Shown here: piece by piece, positions 1-11,641 of the stretch | Layout: each line of letters starts with the position of its first letter | Position numbering within the stretch: the stretch's first letter is position 1 | Assembly: GCA_028554755.1 (NCBI GenBank) | Contig: JAPTOF010000004.1 | Span: 3,210,501 to 3,274,500, forward strand | Source of the DNA: Cordia subcordata | Lineage: Eukaryota; Streptophyta; Magnoliopsida; Boraginales; Cordiaceae | Reading direction: 5' to 3' | DNA: 64,000 bases | Made by a program: the position numbers and the translations under genes | Notes under the pieces: model-generated | What the model was told of the DNA's origin: nothing | The model's database searches: none | The model's input: the letters and a program-made list of their open reading frames with translations, nothing else

Positions 1-1175
1 AGAAATAGTTATGTGGTGTGTTTTGAGTTAAACAAGGGTATATAAAATTATTATGGGCGTTTCTGAGTTTCAAGGACCAGTTTGATTGAGTAACTCATAT
101 GGACCTAAACATGGGATAGAAGGAATTTTATCTTTTCTTTTTATTTTAGGGGAGGGGTTATATCTTATTTGGTGATGCAATGGAATATCTTCTGACGTGG
201 GGGAAAAATAGGGTCCAGATTCTAGTGAAAGCAAGCTGATTTAGACTGAGTTATTTTAGGGGTATTATGAGGTGTATGCTTATATGACCAAAGACGAACT
301 TATTCAGGTCTGAAGTTAGGACCTGAAAATCAAGAGAATAGGCATCTAGAATCCTTGATTACCGGGAAAGTTCTAAGCTTAATTTGAATTTTCCTGGAAC
401 TTAAAGTATGAATTGGAAACTTAAAGGGTGATAATAGTTAATGGACTCCACTATCTCCTGCAAGATGCTTCCAAATGCAAAAGTTGTGAAACACCAATAG
501 TTACTGCTTAGTGAAATGAAATTCTGAGAGGAATCTTCAGTTTTAAATCAATGTAGTTTACCTAATGTTTCTAAAATATACCTGTTGTTTTTGTTCTACC
601 TATTCAAAACCATATTATGCATATGTAGATATTAAAGAAGGAAACCCAACAATATCTTCTACATAGGCAAGACTCTTGCGAGGTCTATCATGTTGTAGCT
701 CTAGAAATTCCTAGTTGATGGAAGCACTGTAGAGGGAGGGCTGAGTGGGTTTGAGTGAGTATGGATTTACTGAACTACCATGAAGTTTCTTTTCTAATAC
801 TAGTAAGTTTGTGACAAAGTGGAGGTGAACAAACATCATTTCCATGCAGAGCTGCAACAGATATTTTCGACAGTTGAGACGTTAAGGTCTATGGGTTGTG
901 AATTTCTTTTTTGTTCGCTATTTCCAGTTTTATCTTATGAGAACTGAACTTACCTTTTGGTCATTGTATGATTTGATATTCAATTGCCCCATATGAGTTT
1001 CTGATAAGCATTCACCATTGTTTCATACTAGCTGCTTTCAATTTGATGGCAATGAATCAGAAAAGGTTTGCCATTACCCAGATCTATGCTTCTTGCACCC
1101 CTAAAAGAACAAAAATAATTTGAGAGAAACCTCATTTTATCACTTTAAGAATATTGCTTTTACTTGTATATTCAG
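1..1175 (+). other. Intron of the NDR kinase gene (window starts inside it)
   Basis: No exon could be recognised here. The first recognisable exon begins at 1176 after a TTCAG acceptor, and the residues that normally come before it in NDR kinases (the substrate-lobe segment ending near CRK) are not found upstream in any frame. The simplest reading is a single intron of at least 1.17 kb whose 5' end lies outside the window. Confidence 0.6.
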
Positions 1176-3232
1176 ATAGTAAACTGGAGAATACATTTGA
1201 AATTTCCTGAAGAGGCAAAGCTGTCTCCAGAAGCGAAAGATCTTATCAGCAAATTACTTTGTAATGTCAACCAGAGGCTCGGTTCAAAAGGCGCGGATGA
1301 AATAAAGGTGTTGTGTGGTGTGTCCTATGCTATGTTCTTTATAAGTTCCACGAATCAATTACAGATTAGGTAGGTCAGCAGATACTTCTCTGTGCAGGCC
1401 CATCCTTGGTTCAAAGGAATTGATTGGAAGAGAATATATATGATGGAAGCTGCGTTCATTCCTGAAGTCAATGATGAGTTGGACACGCAAAACTTCGAAA
1501 AATTTGAAGAGGTATGTACGCTTTGCTTTTTGATGGGTTCCCTTCCCAGTTCATTTTGGAGTAGTTATTCCTTTTTTATGGTCTAGACATGCTGCTAATC
1601 TTCTTCTGCACTATTATTTTGCATTCTTCAGTCTGAATCTCAAACCCAGTCCTCATCCAAAGCTGGTCCTTGGAGAAAGGTAAGCACTTAGCCTATTTTA
1701 TACATGTCAGCAAGCATCCCTTTGTTATTGGTTAGTTCATTTAGCCAAAATCGAAGCTCCTGGCCAAAATTTAGACATAAATTAAGCTTCCTTGAATTCC
1801 GGAGACCATCATCGGACCTCACTAGATAAATAGTTTCATCTTCTTAATGTTCTGTCGAGGAAACTACACTATCCAATTCAGGAAATGGATTGGATGCATT
1901 TTTAACATTCATTCTTTCTTCGTATGAGGGATTCAGAGAAGTGGTAAAAGGAGTGCAATTATCTGAGTTTATTCTCTTTCTCATTTGTATGCAGATGTTG
2001 TCGTCCAAGGATATCAACTTTGTTGGTTACACATACAAGAATTTTGAAATTGTGAATGACTATCAAGTGCCTGGAATGGGTAACTAACTCTTTCTTCTTG
2101 ATCCTCCCTCGGTTGAGTATGCCTTTCACAGTATGTCTTAATATGTAGCATGTCTTGGCAATGTTTTTTAGATTTTGAATATGTGCATATTAATTCCAGA
2201 TTATCTCAATTGGATATACCTTGGTAGTTTTTTAATTAGCAGTAATCGCCTTCAGCTGTGAAAACTTATAGGAATCAATTAGTGAAAGATGTTGCATGAG
2301 TATACATTTACTATGAGTGCTGATAATGTGTATTTCCCCTTATGTTGGCTGTACTACCACCCATTTATTCATAAAAACTTTAGGTCTAGCTGACTTTCTG
2401 ATAGTATGTGCTGCACTAGTGTACATTTATTAGGGTTGCTGTATCAGATAGCTTTGCTTTTTCCCATTCAATCTCAGATTTTGCCCTTCCTTTGGTTTCT
2501 AAATTTCAGCCTGGGCATTCGTCATGTTCATGACAAGAATGTTGAAGTCCTGTTTGCTGAATGGTTCATTTTCTTGTAAACATTTGGTTACCTCTGTAGA
2601 ACCCATAATTTTACACGTTTACTGAGTGATTTTATGAATTTTCTTTTATATTTAGCAGCTGATTATAGATTTTATTCCTTTCCTACAGCTGAGTTGAAGA
2701 AGAAAAGTACCAAGCCGAAGAGGCCTACCATCAAAGCACTTTTTGGTATGCTCTCTCATCCATATTTCATTGAAAGTTATATATCGTCTCTGCAGTTACT
2801 TTTATTCTTGGACTCCGTGATTCTTGTATTGCACCATCAATAGTTTCAGTATAACAAAAACATAATCTGGTGGTTCAATGCTAATCTGGTGTTCCAATGC
2901 CCTCTTTCTTTTTCTTTTTCCTGGTGGTATAGAAATTTTGAACAGAATCAATGCTTTTGACGTGAAACCCTTCAGAACAAGGCTCTCAGTCGTGCTTTAC
3001 CATTCTTTATGGTGACTAAGTTGCAGATCCAAACGGCTAACCAACCAAAAGAACACCCCCTTTTATTTTTCATATACATAACCTATCTTGGAATTCCCCT
3101 GACTAGTGCATTTACCTCTTAACAGAGGAGGAATCAGAAACATCAGAGGCAGCTAGTAGTCATTCATCAGAAGGGAGCTTTTTGAACCTCCTACCTTCCC
3201 AGCATGATAAATTGGAGGAGAGATCTGCATAA
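1176..3232 (+). CDS. NDR: NDR-type (AGC family) serine/threonine protein kinase, C-terminal part
   Basis: Six exons join in frame: 1176-1307, 1398-1511, 1632-1679, 1995-2079, 2689-2745 and 3126-3232, ending in TAA. They give about 180 residues. The first exon starts IVNWRIHLKFPEEAKLS and covers the end of the kinase domain. The next carries AHPWFKGIDW and PEVNDELDTQNFEKF, the start of the AGC C-terminal extension. The hydrophobic motif INFVGYTYKNFE follows, with the regulatory Thr in YTYK that upstream (Mst/Hippo-like) kinases phosphorylate in NDR/LATS relatives. A basic stretch (KKKSTKPKRPT) and an acidic, Ser-rich tail close the protein. The N-terminal MOB-binding region and catalytic core lie upstream of the window. 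NDR kinases control polarity and cytokinesis in eukaryotes; the exact plant paralogue cannot be settled from this part. Confidence 0.93.
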
Positions 3233-6200
3233 CTCTGCCGCTTCTTTCTCTTACATTCTCATCTTGACTCCAGTTACCATGGTAAAATGCAATTTGTGTT
3301 ACTGTATATTTGTTCTTTGGAGAGTTAACTCGACAATTGGCTGTTTGATATTGAAAAGGCTTTGAAAAAGTTGTTGGGGATTGATGTTACTGATCTGCTT
3401 TTACCTTTGCTTGGATCAGATTTTTTCAGTCGTTTGGTGTTGGCCATTTGGAATGTGACTGAGAGTTATAAATGACAGGTTCTTGTTTGTAGTTTATTCT
3501 TTCTTTTTTCCACTTGTTTGAGACCACAGCGTTGTGTAGTAAAGATGTGCTGCTGATTCATGGCAGCAGACTGTTGTATCTTTGTTCATGTTAATGATAG
3601 CATACTCATTTATTCAGGTATTGTCTTTGGTTTTTTACTGGCTGGAGTTTCCTTTTCTAGTCTAGGGGAGAAAAGTGACATTTTTCATACATATGAGAGT
3701 TTGGTGGAATAATGTGATTGGGTAATCGATTAATTTGTTGCGGTCAAAGTTCTCAAATTCGATTTGATGCTTTCTTATTACAAATCCTCGGCTTTTAACT
3801 GGTTTGAAACTTGTATTCAAGTTTATTGTTACACCGGGATTAAGGAATAGCTCAAGTGATTGAGATTATTTTTCCCAAACATAAGTTCTTGGGGGTTTCT
3901 CAAAAAAAAAAAAAGAAGAGAGTTTATTGTTACACCATAAGTTTCTCTGTCCCAAGAGGAGGAAAAAAAAAGAAAAAGAAAAATCATTTCACATCCATTG
4001 AGTTCATGCTCAGAACATCTAAAAGGAAATGTATTTTTGCAAATATCTTGTAAAATCATAAAAAGCATATATCCTTCTATTTTCCTTTAATTTTTAATCA
4101 AAATTATCAATAATAATTCTTTACTTAATAATCATTTGAACTCGAAATTGCTTTAAGTGAGGGCTACTGGCTACTATTTAAGACACACCTCTCTTCTCAA
4201 AAAAGAATTGATATAGGAGAATCCACTTCAAAACCCCTTTTATCCCAATATTATCTTTTTCTTTGTTCTGATTTTGCTAATGGAATCAAGCTAGTATTTT
4301 AGAAGTGCAAAAATCAAATATGATAAGATTGGACAGAGGGCAATAGTGGCGGATGCAGCATGGGGCAAGTGGAGAACTCCAACTTTCTTTTTTCCCACCA
4401 AAAAAAAAAAAATTACGTGTGTATTCTAGAAATATTTTGGCCTAAGAAATCAATCATTCACCAATCAGAAGAATTGTTTGCACATTCATTAAATTATGTG
4501 TTACCATTTAAAAAGGAAAAAAAAATCCTAGATGCTCCTTTAAAGGCACACTAACATTTTAAAATTTGCATATTTATTCGATGATGACAAGAGATGGGAT
4601 CAAATGTCTCAGAGTTTGGATTTTAATTTAATTCTGAAAGACTTTAGAGGGTATTAACATTAAATAGGAAAAAAAAGGGAAAAAGAATGTCAAAGGAATG
4701 TAAAGACTTGTCTACTTTCCAAAAGCTCTAGCTTAGATCATATCATTGCAAAACAAAATTTTCAAGCTTTGAGCAGCAAACTTTAGCTCAAAATTTGATG
4801 TTGTTCCCATCGATGCCAAAAAAGTCACTCCAAAACGAGACTTGGCATGAAGTGAACTTCAATATTCCTTTGGGATAAATTCAGGGCTTTCACTAGCTTG
4901 CTCTTAGTTGGTCTTACAAGAATGAACGACTAAATAACATGCACGTATACGGACAAATTGTTGCTTCATGTAGTAGCGGCTTTGCCCATGTAAAAAGAAA
5001 AACACAAGTTCAAATTTTGGGAAACGCCTTTGTTGGAAAGACTTTTCTCTCATCGTTCTCGACCTAATAAGGATTAGTTTTAGGCCTAATGTGGCTTGAG
5101 AATACTTTAGTTCAAAGCCAAAAAAAAAAAGATAACATGTGCATGTGTACTTTTGTAATTCTAATTAAATTCGAGGATAAAATTAAATGTTTTAGCAGAG
5201 CTTCACGTTGAAATAATTGAACATCCCATTGTGTTAATACTGAGAATAACAGATGTTAATTCGTCACCATTTATAATTAAGACTGTGGTTAATTTGATGT
5301 GTTTTTAGTTATTGTCATGTAATAACTATATCTCGGCATCTTCTCTTTGTTATTTTTCTCCTTCCTCGCGGTGTCTCATTTAGTTTCTATGCAATACCCT
5401 TCGCTTTTTCGAAGTACATCAGACGAGCTAGTACATGTAGATTAACGTACTATGCACTTGAAGTGTTCGACATCTTTGAGATGAAGCAACTGGAGCTAGC
5501 CTGACCTCATTGTGTGCTGTATATCTTCATAATTAATCCAGCTTTCAACCGAGGTTTTGGTTGATTATAACCTAATTATCCTCCAAATGGAGTATGTAAA
5601 AATCAGATCGATGATTTAATTTGTGTGTCTAGCTAGCTTGTATTTCTTAACAGAATAGAAAAGATAATTTGGTACACAAAATTCTCGTTATGTTTTTGGA
5701 GTTATGAATCCTCACACTTGATTTTATTGATTTTTACGAGCCCATTTAGGCAAAGGAGAGAATAGCAACTAATCATTCGATGTACATCAAACCTCTCTCA
5801 ATTAAGTTAATTTATTGCTGCAAGAGCAGCAAGGCTAAATACTCTTAATCTTTCTCAAGATTTTTTTCTTTCTTTCTTTCCTTTTTTTTTTTTATTTATA
5901 CAAGATTACGTTGATGTGATATCCATAATTAACCAAAATACAGGGATGCAGGTGAAATGGACAAAGATGAATAACAAAATAGATAATGTATTACACTTTT
6001 GAGCTTTTACGTACTAATTAGACTCTGTTACACTTTAGATGTTGCACGCATGCATGTCAAGATCCAAAAGCTTATCTCAAGAAAAGTTTTTATGCAGATC
6101 ACCTAGCTAGTATTATATATAGTCCCCACTTATTTCCAAGGCCAAATTATTGAAGATTGGGTTGTGGTTATGTACATGTGTGTGCTCTTGGTGAGTCGCG

Positions 6201-7269
6201 TCCAATTAAAACAAAATTGATTTTTGAGAAAACGTGAGACATTTTGTTTGTGACTGGTGACCATAAGAATTAATTTTAAATTCGATATAATTTCAGAATA
6301 TCGTAACCCAAAAAAAGGGGCTGTCTCCGCCCCGAGGCTTGGCAACCAAGGTTTCAATAATCATGTGGCGACGTGCAAACTTTCCTCTGTAGCCAAAATC
6401 TTTATCAAGCCTGTTACCTTCGAGTTTCAAGCTGGCGCATGCATTCCAAATTTCAAACGCTCATAAAATTGTTGACAGTTATTCTCTCTGCAGCATAAAA
6501 ATATTCAAACACCTCTTCCACTGTACAAGTCAGGAATTTCATGACGCACGTATTAAAGCTGTTTCTACAAGATGGTTGTAAAGTCGTATTATTATATAAT
6601 TATTTTAAAGTAAGTTTCGCACTTAAACTTGAGGACAAATTCTACAAAGAATTCTTATCTTTCATTGAAAATGTCTAAGTTGGTTCTTATTATTTTTAGA
6701 GTAATTTATTTGATTTTTAATGTATTCAAAAAATATTATTTTAATTTGATCTCTATTGTTTTAAAATATAACCAAATTGGTTTCTAATGTTTGTAAAAAG
6801 TAACCTAATTTACCCTAGTTTAACCCTAATAATAGTCATGTGATGATCACATGACCAAGTAATGGGAATAAAATAAATTGATAATTTTTGCAAATATTAA
6901 GGAGTACTAAATAGGCTTAACCAAATTGACCTTCTTTTTTTTTTTTTTTCTTTTTACAAATATTGAAAAATGAGATTAAACTAATATTTTTCGCAAATAA
7001 TAGGGATCATTTTTTATGAAATTCTCTCTGAGCTCAATTAGGGATGCATTATGGATATAAATTATCTTGATAATTCATGTGGATGACGACCACAAACACG
7101 TATTGTTTTGTCATTTTGCATTTAACTTCATCCATATGTCCTACTATGCCGGCCAAAATTACATGAATAAACAAAAAATTGATCTAAACTCCTTCTCACG
7201 AGTGACCATTTCTTTATAATCAATCTATTAATTTACTCATGCATACCCCACATTCACCATCTATATTAC
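3233..7269. other. 3' UTR of the NDR gene, then intergenic DNA
   Basis: The first 400 or so bases are probably 3' UTR and terminator of the kinase gene. The rest is AT-rich with many A and T runs, and no ORF has recognisable protein content. The only structured item I could pick out is the SINE-like fragment listed near 3838. The stretch directly upstream of the GRAS leader duplication is expected to hold that gene's promoter. Confidence 0.5.
3838..3910 (+). repeat. Possible tRNA-derived SINE fragment with A tail
   Basis: The segment contains TAGCTCAAGTGATTGAG, which resembles a tRNA-type A box, followed about 30 bases later by a degraded B-box-like stretch (CTTGGGGGTTTCTC) and then a run of A. 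Short pieces of this kind are common tails of plant SINEs. No target-site duplication was found, so the call is weak. Confidence 0.3.
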
Positions 7270-7402
7270 CTGCTTATAAGCTCATTAGAGCAAACCCTTG
7301 CTCAGAAGCTGATTCATTCACAACTCTACTTTTCCTTTCTTTCTTTAAGCCCTTATAAAGATTATTATGAAAAGTAGGTTTGAATCAGATCAGCATGGCC
7401 CT
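7270..7402 (+). repeat. Leader duplication, copy 1 (upstream)
   Basis: This unit begins CTGCTTATAAGCTCATTAGAG and contains CAGAAGCTGATTCATTCACA, a CT-rich block, TTATGAAAAGTAGG and CAGCATGGCCC. The same order recurs directly downstream at 7403-7529, with scattered substitutions and about 6 bp of indels. It carries the upstream ATG at 7367. Confidence 0.92.
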
Positions 7403-7426
7403 CTGCTTATAAGCTCATTAGAGTAG
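7367..7426 (+). CDS. Upstream ORF, 19 codons, duplicated copy of the GRAS N-terminus
   Basis: The upstream ATG opens MKSRFESDQHGPLLISSLE and then stops at TAG 7424-7426. Its first residues match the GRAS protein start (MKSRLKSLQHGPL) because both come from the tandem leader duplication. The frame ends 67 bp before the main ATG. If the transcript starts upstream of 7367, this frame would be read first and could lower translation of the GRAS gene. Whether it is in the mRNA is not visible here. Confidence 0.55.
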   Translation: MKSRFESDQHGPLLISSLE

Positions 7427-7529
7427 CCCCTTGATCAGAAGCTGATTCATTCACACCTCTCCTTTCTTTCTTTAAGCACTTATCAAAACTATTATGAAAA
7501 GTAGGTTAAAATCACTTCAGCACGGCCCC
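7403..7529 (+). repeat. Leader duplication, copy 2 (contains the GRAS start codon)
   Basis: This is the second unit of the tandem duplication. It includes the last ~90 bp of the 5' leader and the first ~12 codons of the GRAS reading frame (ATG at 7494). Similarity to copy 1 stops after CACGGCCCCC, where the GRAS coding sequence continues alone. Confidence 0.92.
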
Positions 7530-9011
7530 CTTGATGTTGTACAACCCCATGAACAATGGGACTGTGCCACTGCAGCAATTACTACTTCAGCTTCGTACTC
7601 AAAGCCGCCATTAATGGCTGATCAAAACACTCGATCTGCAACAAACATGGAGGGAAGAAACGAGCTCTCTAGATGGGTGGAGCATGTCACCAAGCAGCTT
7701 CTCGAAGACTTACCAGAAAACGAGACTGATCATGAAAGTTTGCAGGAAAACACAACGATGGGTTGCGAAAATTTGTTAGCTGCAGATCATTCAAGACCAA
7801 GAAAAATTGCAGATGATGATCATCAAATTATAACTAGCCAAAACATTGTTGAGATTTCTAAAGGAATGATTAGTAGCATAGATGAGCATAATTTAAGCTT
7901 AATCACAAATCTTCTCGAGTGTGCAGTGGCCATATCTGTTGATAATCTAGGCGAAGCTCATAGAATGCTGCTTGAGCTTAATCAAACAGCCTCTCCATAT
8001 TCATCTTCTTGCGCTGAGAGAATAGTTGCTTATTTCTCCAAGGCTATGGCGAGTAGGGTTATCAATTCATGGCTAGGAATATCATCTCCTTTGATCAATC
8101 ACAAATCTGTGCATAGTTCTTTCCAGATCTTCAACAATATCTCCCCCTTCATCAAGTTTGCGCACTTCACCTCTAACCAAGCGATTCTTGAAGCGTTTCA
8201 TCGATGCCAAAGGGTCCATATAATCGATCTCGACATCATGCAAGGCCTGCAATGGCCAGCATTTTTTCACATACTCGCGACGCGAGCCGAAGGCCCTCCT
8301 CATGTTAGAGTAACAGGCATGGGGGCATCAATGGAGGTTTTGACAGAGACAGGAAAGCAACTAGCAAATTTCGCGAAGCGTCTTGGGATGCCATTTGAGT
8401 TTCACCCAATTGCTAAGAAATTTGGAGAAATCGATCATGTCTCCATGCTGCAGATCCGAAGAGGGGAAGCCATTGGAGTGCACTGGCTGCAACATTCTTC
8501 GTACGACGCCATTGGACCCGACTGGAAAACAATGAGGCTGCTGCAACAGCTGAACCCGAGAGTGATCACATTGGTAGAGCAAGAAATAGCACATGGGGGT
8601 TCATTTTTAGACCGGTTTGTTAACTCTCTCCACTATTACTCAACCATGTTTGATTCTCTGGGGGCTTTTCTGGGGAGCGATGATTCGAATCGGCATTTCG
8701 TCGAGCATGGATTATTTCAGAGAGAGATCAGCAACATCTTGGCCATTGGAGGGCCGGCGAGGAGTGGGGAGGACAAGTTCAGGCAGTGGAGAAGTGAGCT
8801 TTCGAGAAATGGGTTCGTGCAGATTGCGATGAGTAGTAGCGCCATGGCTCAAGCTCAGCTTATACTTAACATGTGCCCTATGCCTCCTGGGTATAGCCTT
8901 GCTCATCAAGGAGATGGAACAATCAGGCTTGGGTGGAAAGATACTAGCTTGTATATTGCTTCTGCATGGACTTCTCCTGCTTTTTCACCATCTGTTTATG
9001 CATGTAAATGA
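7494..9011 (+). CDS. GRAS-family transcriptional regulator, SCARECROW/SCL23 type
   Basis: An intronless frame of 505 residues. The GRAS domain runs from about residue 135 to 495. It has leucine heptad region I (LLECAVAISVDNLGEAHRML), the VHIID motif as VHIIDLDIMQGLQWP at 241-255, a PFYRE-type region near 370-400 (RFVNSLHYYSTMFDSLG), and the SAW end (GWKDTSLYIASAWTS, 480-494). The block around VHIID, with GPPHVRVTG after it, is very close to SCARECROW. The N-terminus is shorter than in SCR (about 650 residues) and longer than in SCL23 (about 400). It holds a WVEHVTKQLLEDL segment like the short helix in front of the SCR GRAS domain. SCR and SCL23 act in the nucleus with SHORT-ROOT in ground-tissue and bundle-sheath patterning; the same role here is inference. 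The start at 7494 is chosen although an ATG lies upstream, because that one is in a short closed frame. Confidence 0.93.
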   Translation: MKSRLKSLQHGPLDVVQPHEQWDCATAAITTSASYSKPPLMADQNTRSATNMEGRNELSRWVEHVTKQLLEDLPENETDHESLQENTTMGCENLLAADHSRPRKIADDDHQIITSQNIVEISKGMISSIDEHNLSLITNLLECAVAISVDNLGEAHRMLLELNQTASPYSSSCAERIVAYFSKAMASRVINSWLGISSPLINHKSVHSSFQIFNNISPFIKFAHFTSNQAILEAFHRCQRVHIIDLDIMQGLQWPAFFHILATRAEGPPHVRVTGMGASMEVLTETGKQLANFAKRLGMPFEFHPIAKKFGEIDHVSMLQIRRGEAIGVHWLQHSSYDAIGPDWKTMRLLQQLNPRVITLVEQEIAHGGSFLDRFVNSLHYYSTMFDSLGAFLGSDDSNRHFVEHGLFQREISNILAIGGPARSGEDKFRQWRSELSRNGFVQIAMSSSAMAQAQLILNMCPMPPGYSLAHQGDGTIRLGWKDTSLYIASAWTSPAFSPSVYACK

Positions 9012-9038
9012 TGATGATCATCGTCTAAACAAGTTAAA

Positions 9039-9040
<2 letters not shown>

Positions 9041-9074
<34 letters not shown>
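9041..9074. repeat. (AT)n microsatellite
   Basis: About 17 AT units lie 30 bp past the GRAS stop codon, probably inside its 3' UTR. Confidence 0.9.
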
Positions 9075-9077
<3 letters not shown>

Positions 9078-11209
9078 TGTTGAGTATATATAACATGCGC
9101 CATATATATATGTACGTATTGTAAGGATATTTTGCATGCTGTTGTGTGTATGAAGGCTGGCTATGCATCTTTTTCCCTTTCTTCAATAGATTTTCGTTGG
9201 AAAACAAAACAGTTTATGCATGACGAAACTTTCCAAGGAGTGGAGCGATTGATCAATTGTGATACTTTATGAAGGAAAATTTGTTAAGGAAAACGGGAGT
9301 TTTTTTTTTTTTTTGATTGTTCTCAAGGATGAGATCTCTCGAGTATCATCCCCTCTTAGCTCTTGATTGAACCTGGGCCTTTCAAACAAGTGTATTCCTA
9401 ATATGAAGGTCAAAACAAAGTTGGTAAGTCAATTAATACATTTGTTTATCCTTTGTAAATACGAGAAACACTATAACTCGTGAAGTTTAAGTTTAATATC
9501 GTTGTACATCCTTTAATATAATATAAAATAGGATAGTCTCGGAATGTTTCTCCCCAGCTGGAGCCATTTTGCTAGGAAAAAATTTAAATCCGCCTTTGCA
9601 TTTAAAAACCTTTTAGAGAATTGAAGGATAGGAGACGATAGTGTAATGGCTTGGACAAATAAGAAGAAACTTCCTCGATTTTTTGATCCGCTTAGTCATT
9701 CTTGAGACAAAATCTTGCACTGTAAATTTACTAGTTGATGGTTGTATTTTATTTTTTGTCCTAAGGATTGATCATGAATCATGTATGATATGCCAAATAT
9801 AGAGGAGCTAGATATTATTGTCTAGCCACTAATTTGTTTTGTGTTCTAATTATTGGACTTTCATTTAATAAAGTCTATATTAATCACTTTCTTATCCAAG
9901 TTGTCTTTGACGGACTCACCAAATGATGTTGATAAATTAGTAGGAAATTAAATTTCTTAGATGTAACGTTTTGTATGGCACTGTGTGCAAAGTTGAAGAA
10001 AATTCAAGGAATAACATGTTGTTGAATAGACAATTTTGTTTCTTAAAATTAAATTTGATTCTTTTCTGTACATGATCCATGGCATATGAGTTTATTTATG
10101 TATTTAGAAAAAAAAAAAAAGAGGATTACAAATTTCAAATGGAGATAAGTGATACATATGTAGATTAATTTGTGATTTCATATAAAAAATTTAAATATAG
10201 AAACTGTACACATGTTTTCACATATTCTTTTTTCTTTTTGGCCGAGTTTTCACATATTTAAACTTGCTTGATTTAATTTATGATTAGTTCAACAGCTGAT
10301 CATAATGTATGCGACAACAATATAGCATGTCGTTAGTTAGTCAAACGATGAAGTGCGCGTCACACGTTTAAAGAGATAGATGGAGAATTGCCTAAAGGGA
10401 GAAGATTCAAATCCTTAATCTTTTCACATAAAAGAAAAATAGAAATCATTAATCTAATCTTATCCATGCCAAAGATTACTGATTGATTGGTTGACAAAAA
10501 AGAATGCTTCCATGATTCAACAGTAATAGTCTAGAAGAGCTAGATATCTTTCTCTCGCCATTACCTTTTTTTTTCTTTCAATTTTTTCCTTTTTTTATTA
10601 ATTTTCAGTTATAGGCATCGAACTCTGCACCAAAATTTAATTATTACGCAGTCCGAATATTCCTTCGTAATATCAATGAAATTAAGACGTAGTTAAAACT
10701 ATCAGTGATATCTTTTTATTATTATTTAAGTAATTACTTCACGATTGTTAAAATTTGTTTCCAAATATTTAAACCAGATTTATTCCAAATGTTAGAAGAG
10801 CCTAAGAAATTACTCAACGCTTTCTTACGAAGCAGAAAAATGAAATACGCCAAGTCACGTACCAAAATTAGAATATATTAATATTAATAGTAGTACAAGA
10901 CTTGCCGCTTAAGTAAAAAAAAAAGAAGGGACAAGGACGAATCAAACCATTGACTTTAAACTCTTTCCCCATCCAAAGTAGCAGCCGGCTCAACACGGTT
11001 CCACTTCTCCTTGCGCTACGTTCACGCGACTCTGCATATATACACACACACACATATATATATATATATAAACACATAATATATATATGTTAAATATCCA
11101 TTTCACATGCTCCAAAACTAATCAGTCACGTTTGCTCTTGATCTGGTTTACGTGTTTTTTTTTTTTTTTTTTGAGATATCAAACTAATTAAGTATATACT
11201 AACTCGAAG
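9075..11209. other. Intergenic region between the GRAS and DUF761 genes
   Basis: AT-rich sequence with homopolymer runs and no recognisable coding content. The last 200 bp, with an AC/TA microsatellite at 11041-11090 and a T run at 11155-11173, should hold the promoter and leader of the DUF761 gene. I found no convincing TATA box apart from the TA repeats. Confidence 0.5.
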
Positions 11210-11641
11210 ATGGGAGCAGGGAGTTGGTCGCTGTTAGCGCGGCTGAGGAGGGCGGTGAATAAGATAAGGTTGCTGTTGGATTACAATATGAGTAGATGGA
11301 AGCTGGCTTCAACAATGGCTGCTTCTTCTTCTTCTCCTCCAAGCAAAAGGAGAGCACTAAGTTTCAATGATAGGCCTGGTTTGAGAGCAGTCATGGATGA
11401 TGATGATGATGAGTTTATAATCTCAGAGACTAATAATTCTCCAGGTTCTTCTTCTTCTTCTTCTTCTTCTTCACATAGGCTTCAAAGAACTATAAGTAGT
11501 CCATCGTCTGAAGATGATATTGATAAGAGAGCTGAGCAGTTCATAGAGAATTTTTATCGGCAGCTGAAGCTTGAGAGGCAAATCTCTTTGGAGCTCAGAT
11601 ACGCTAGGGCTTCTAGCTTCAGTTCATCAGGTTCTCCATGA
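11210..11641 (+). CDS. DUF761 domain protein (cotton-fibre-expressed type)
   Basis: A single-exon frame of 143 residues. The N-terminus is basic and amphipathic (LLARLRRAVNKIRLLLDY). The middle is low complexity, with a run of five Asp and nine consecutive Ser. The C-terminal ~40 residues (DIDKRAEQFIENFYRQLKLE, then RQISLELRYA) match the DUF761 signature: an acidic start, the FI.NFY..L..ERQ.SL core and an aromatic end. The function of the family is poorly known; members are small plant proteins often linked to growth phenotypes. The start at 11210 follows a T-rich leader and gives the expected N-terminal helix. Confidence 0.85.
   Translation: MGAGSWSLLARLRRAVNKIRLLLDYNMSRWKLASTMAASSSSPPSKRRALSFNDRPGLRAVMDDDDDEFIISETNNSPGSSSSSSSSSHRLQRTISSPSSEDDIDKRAEQFIENFYRQLKLERQISLELRYARASSFSSSGSP

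Noticed and set aside
9310..9420. Possible tRNA or SINE B box (GGTTCAATC on the minus strand)
   Set aside because: No cloverleaf could be drawn and no A box lies at the right distance.
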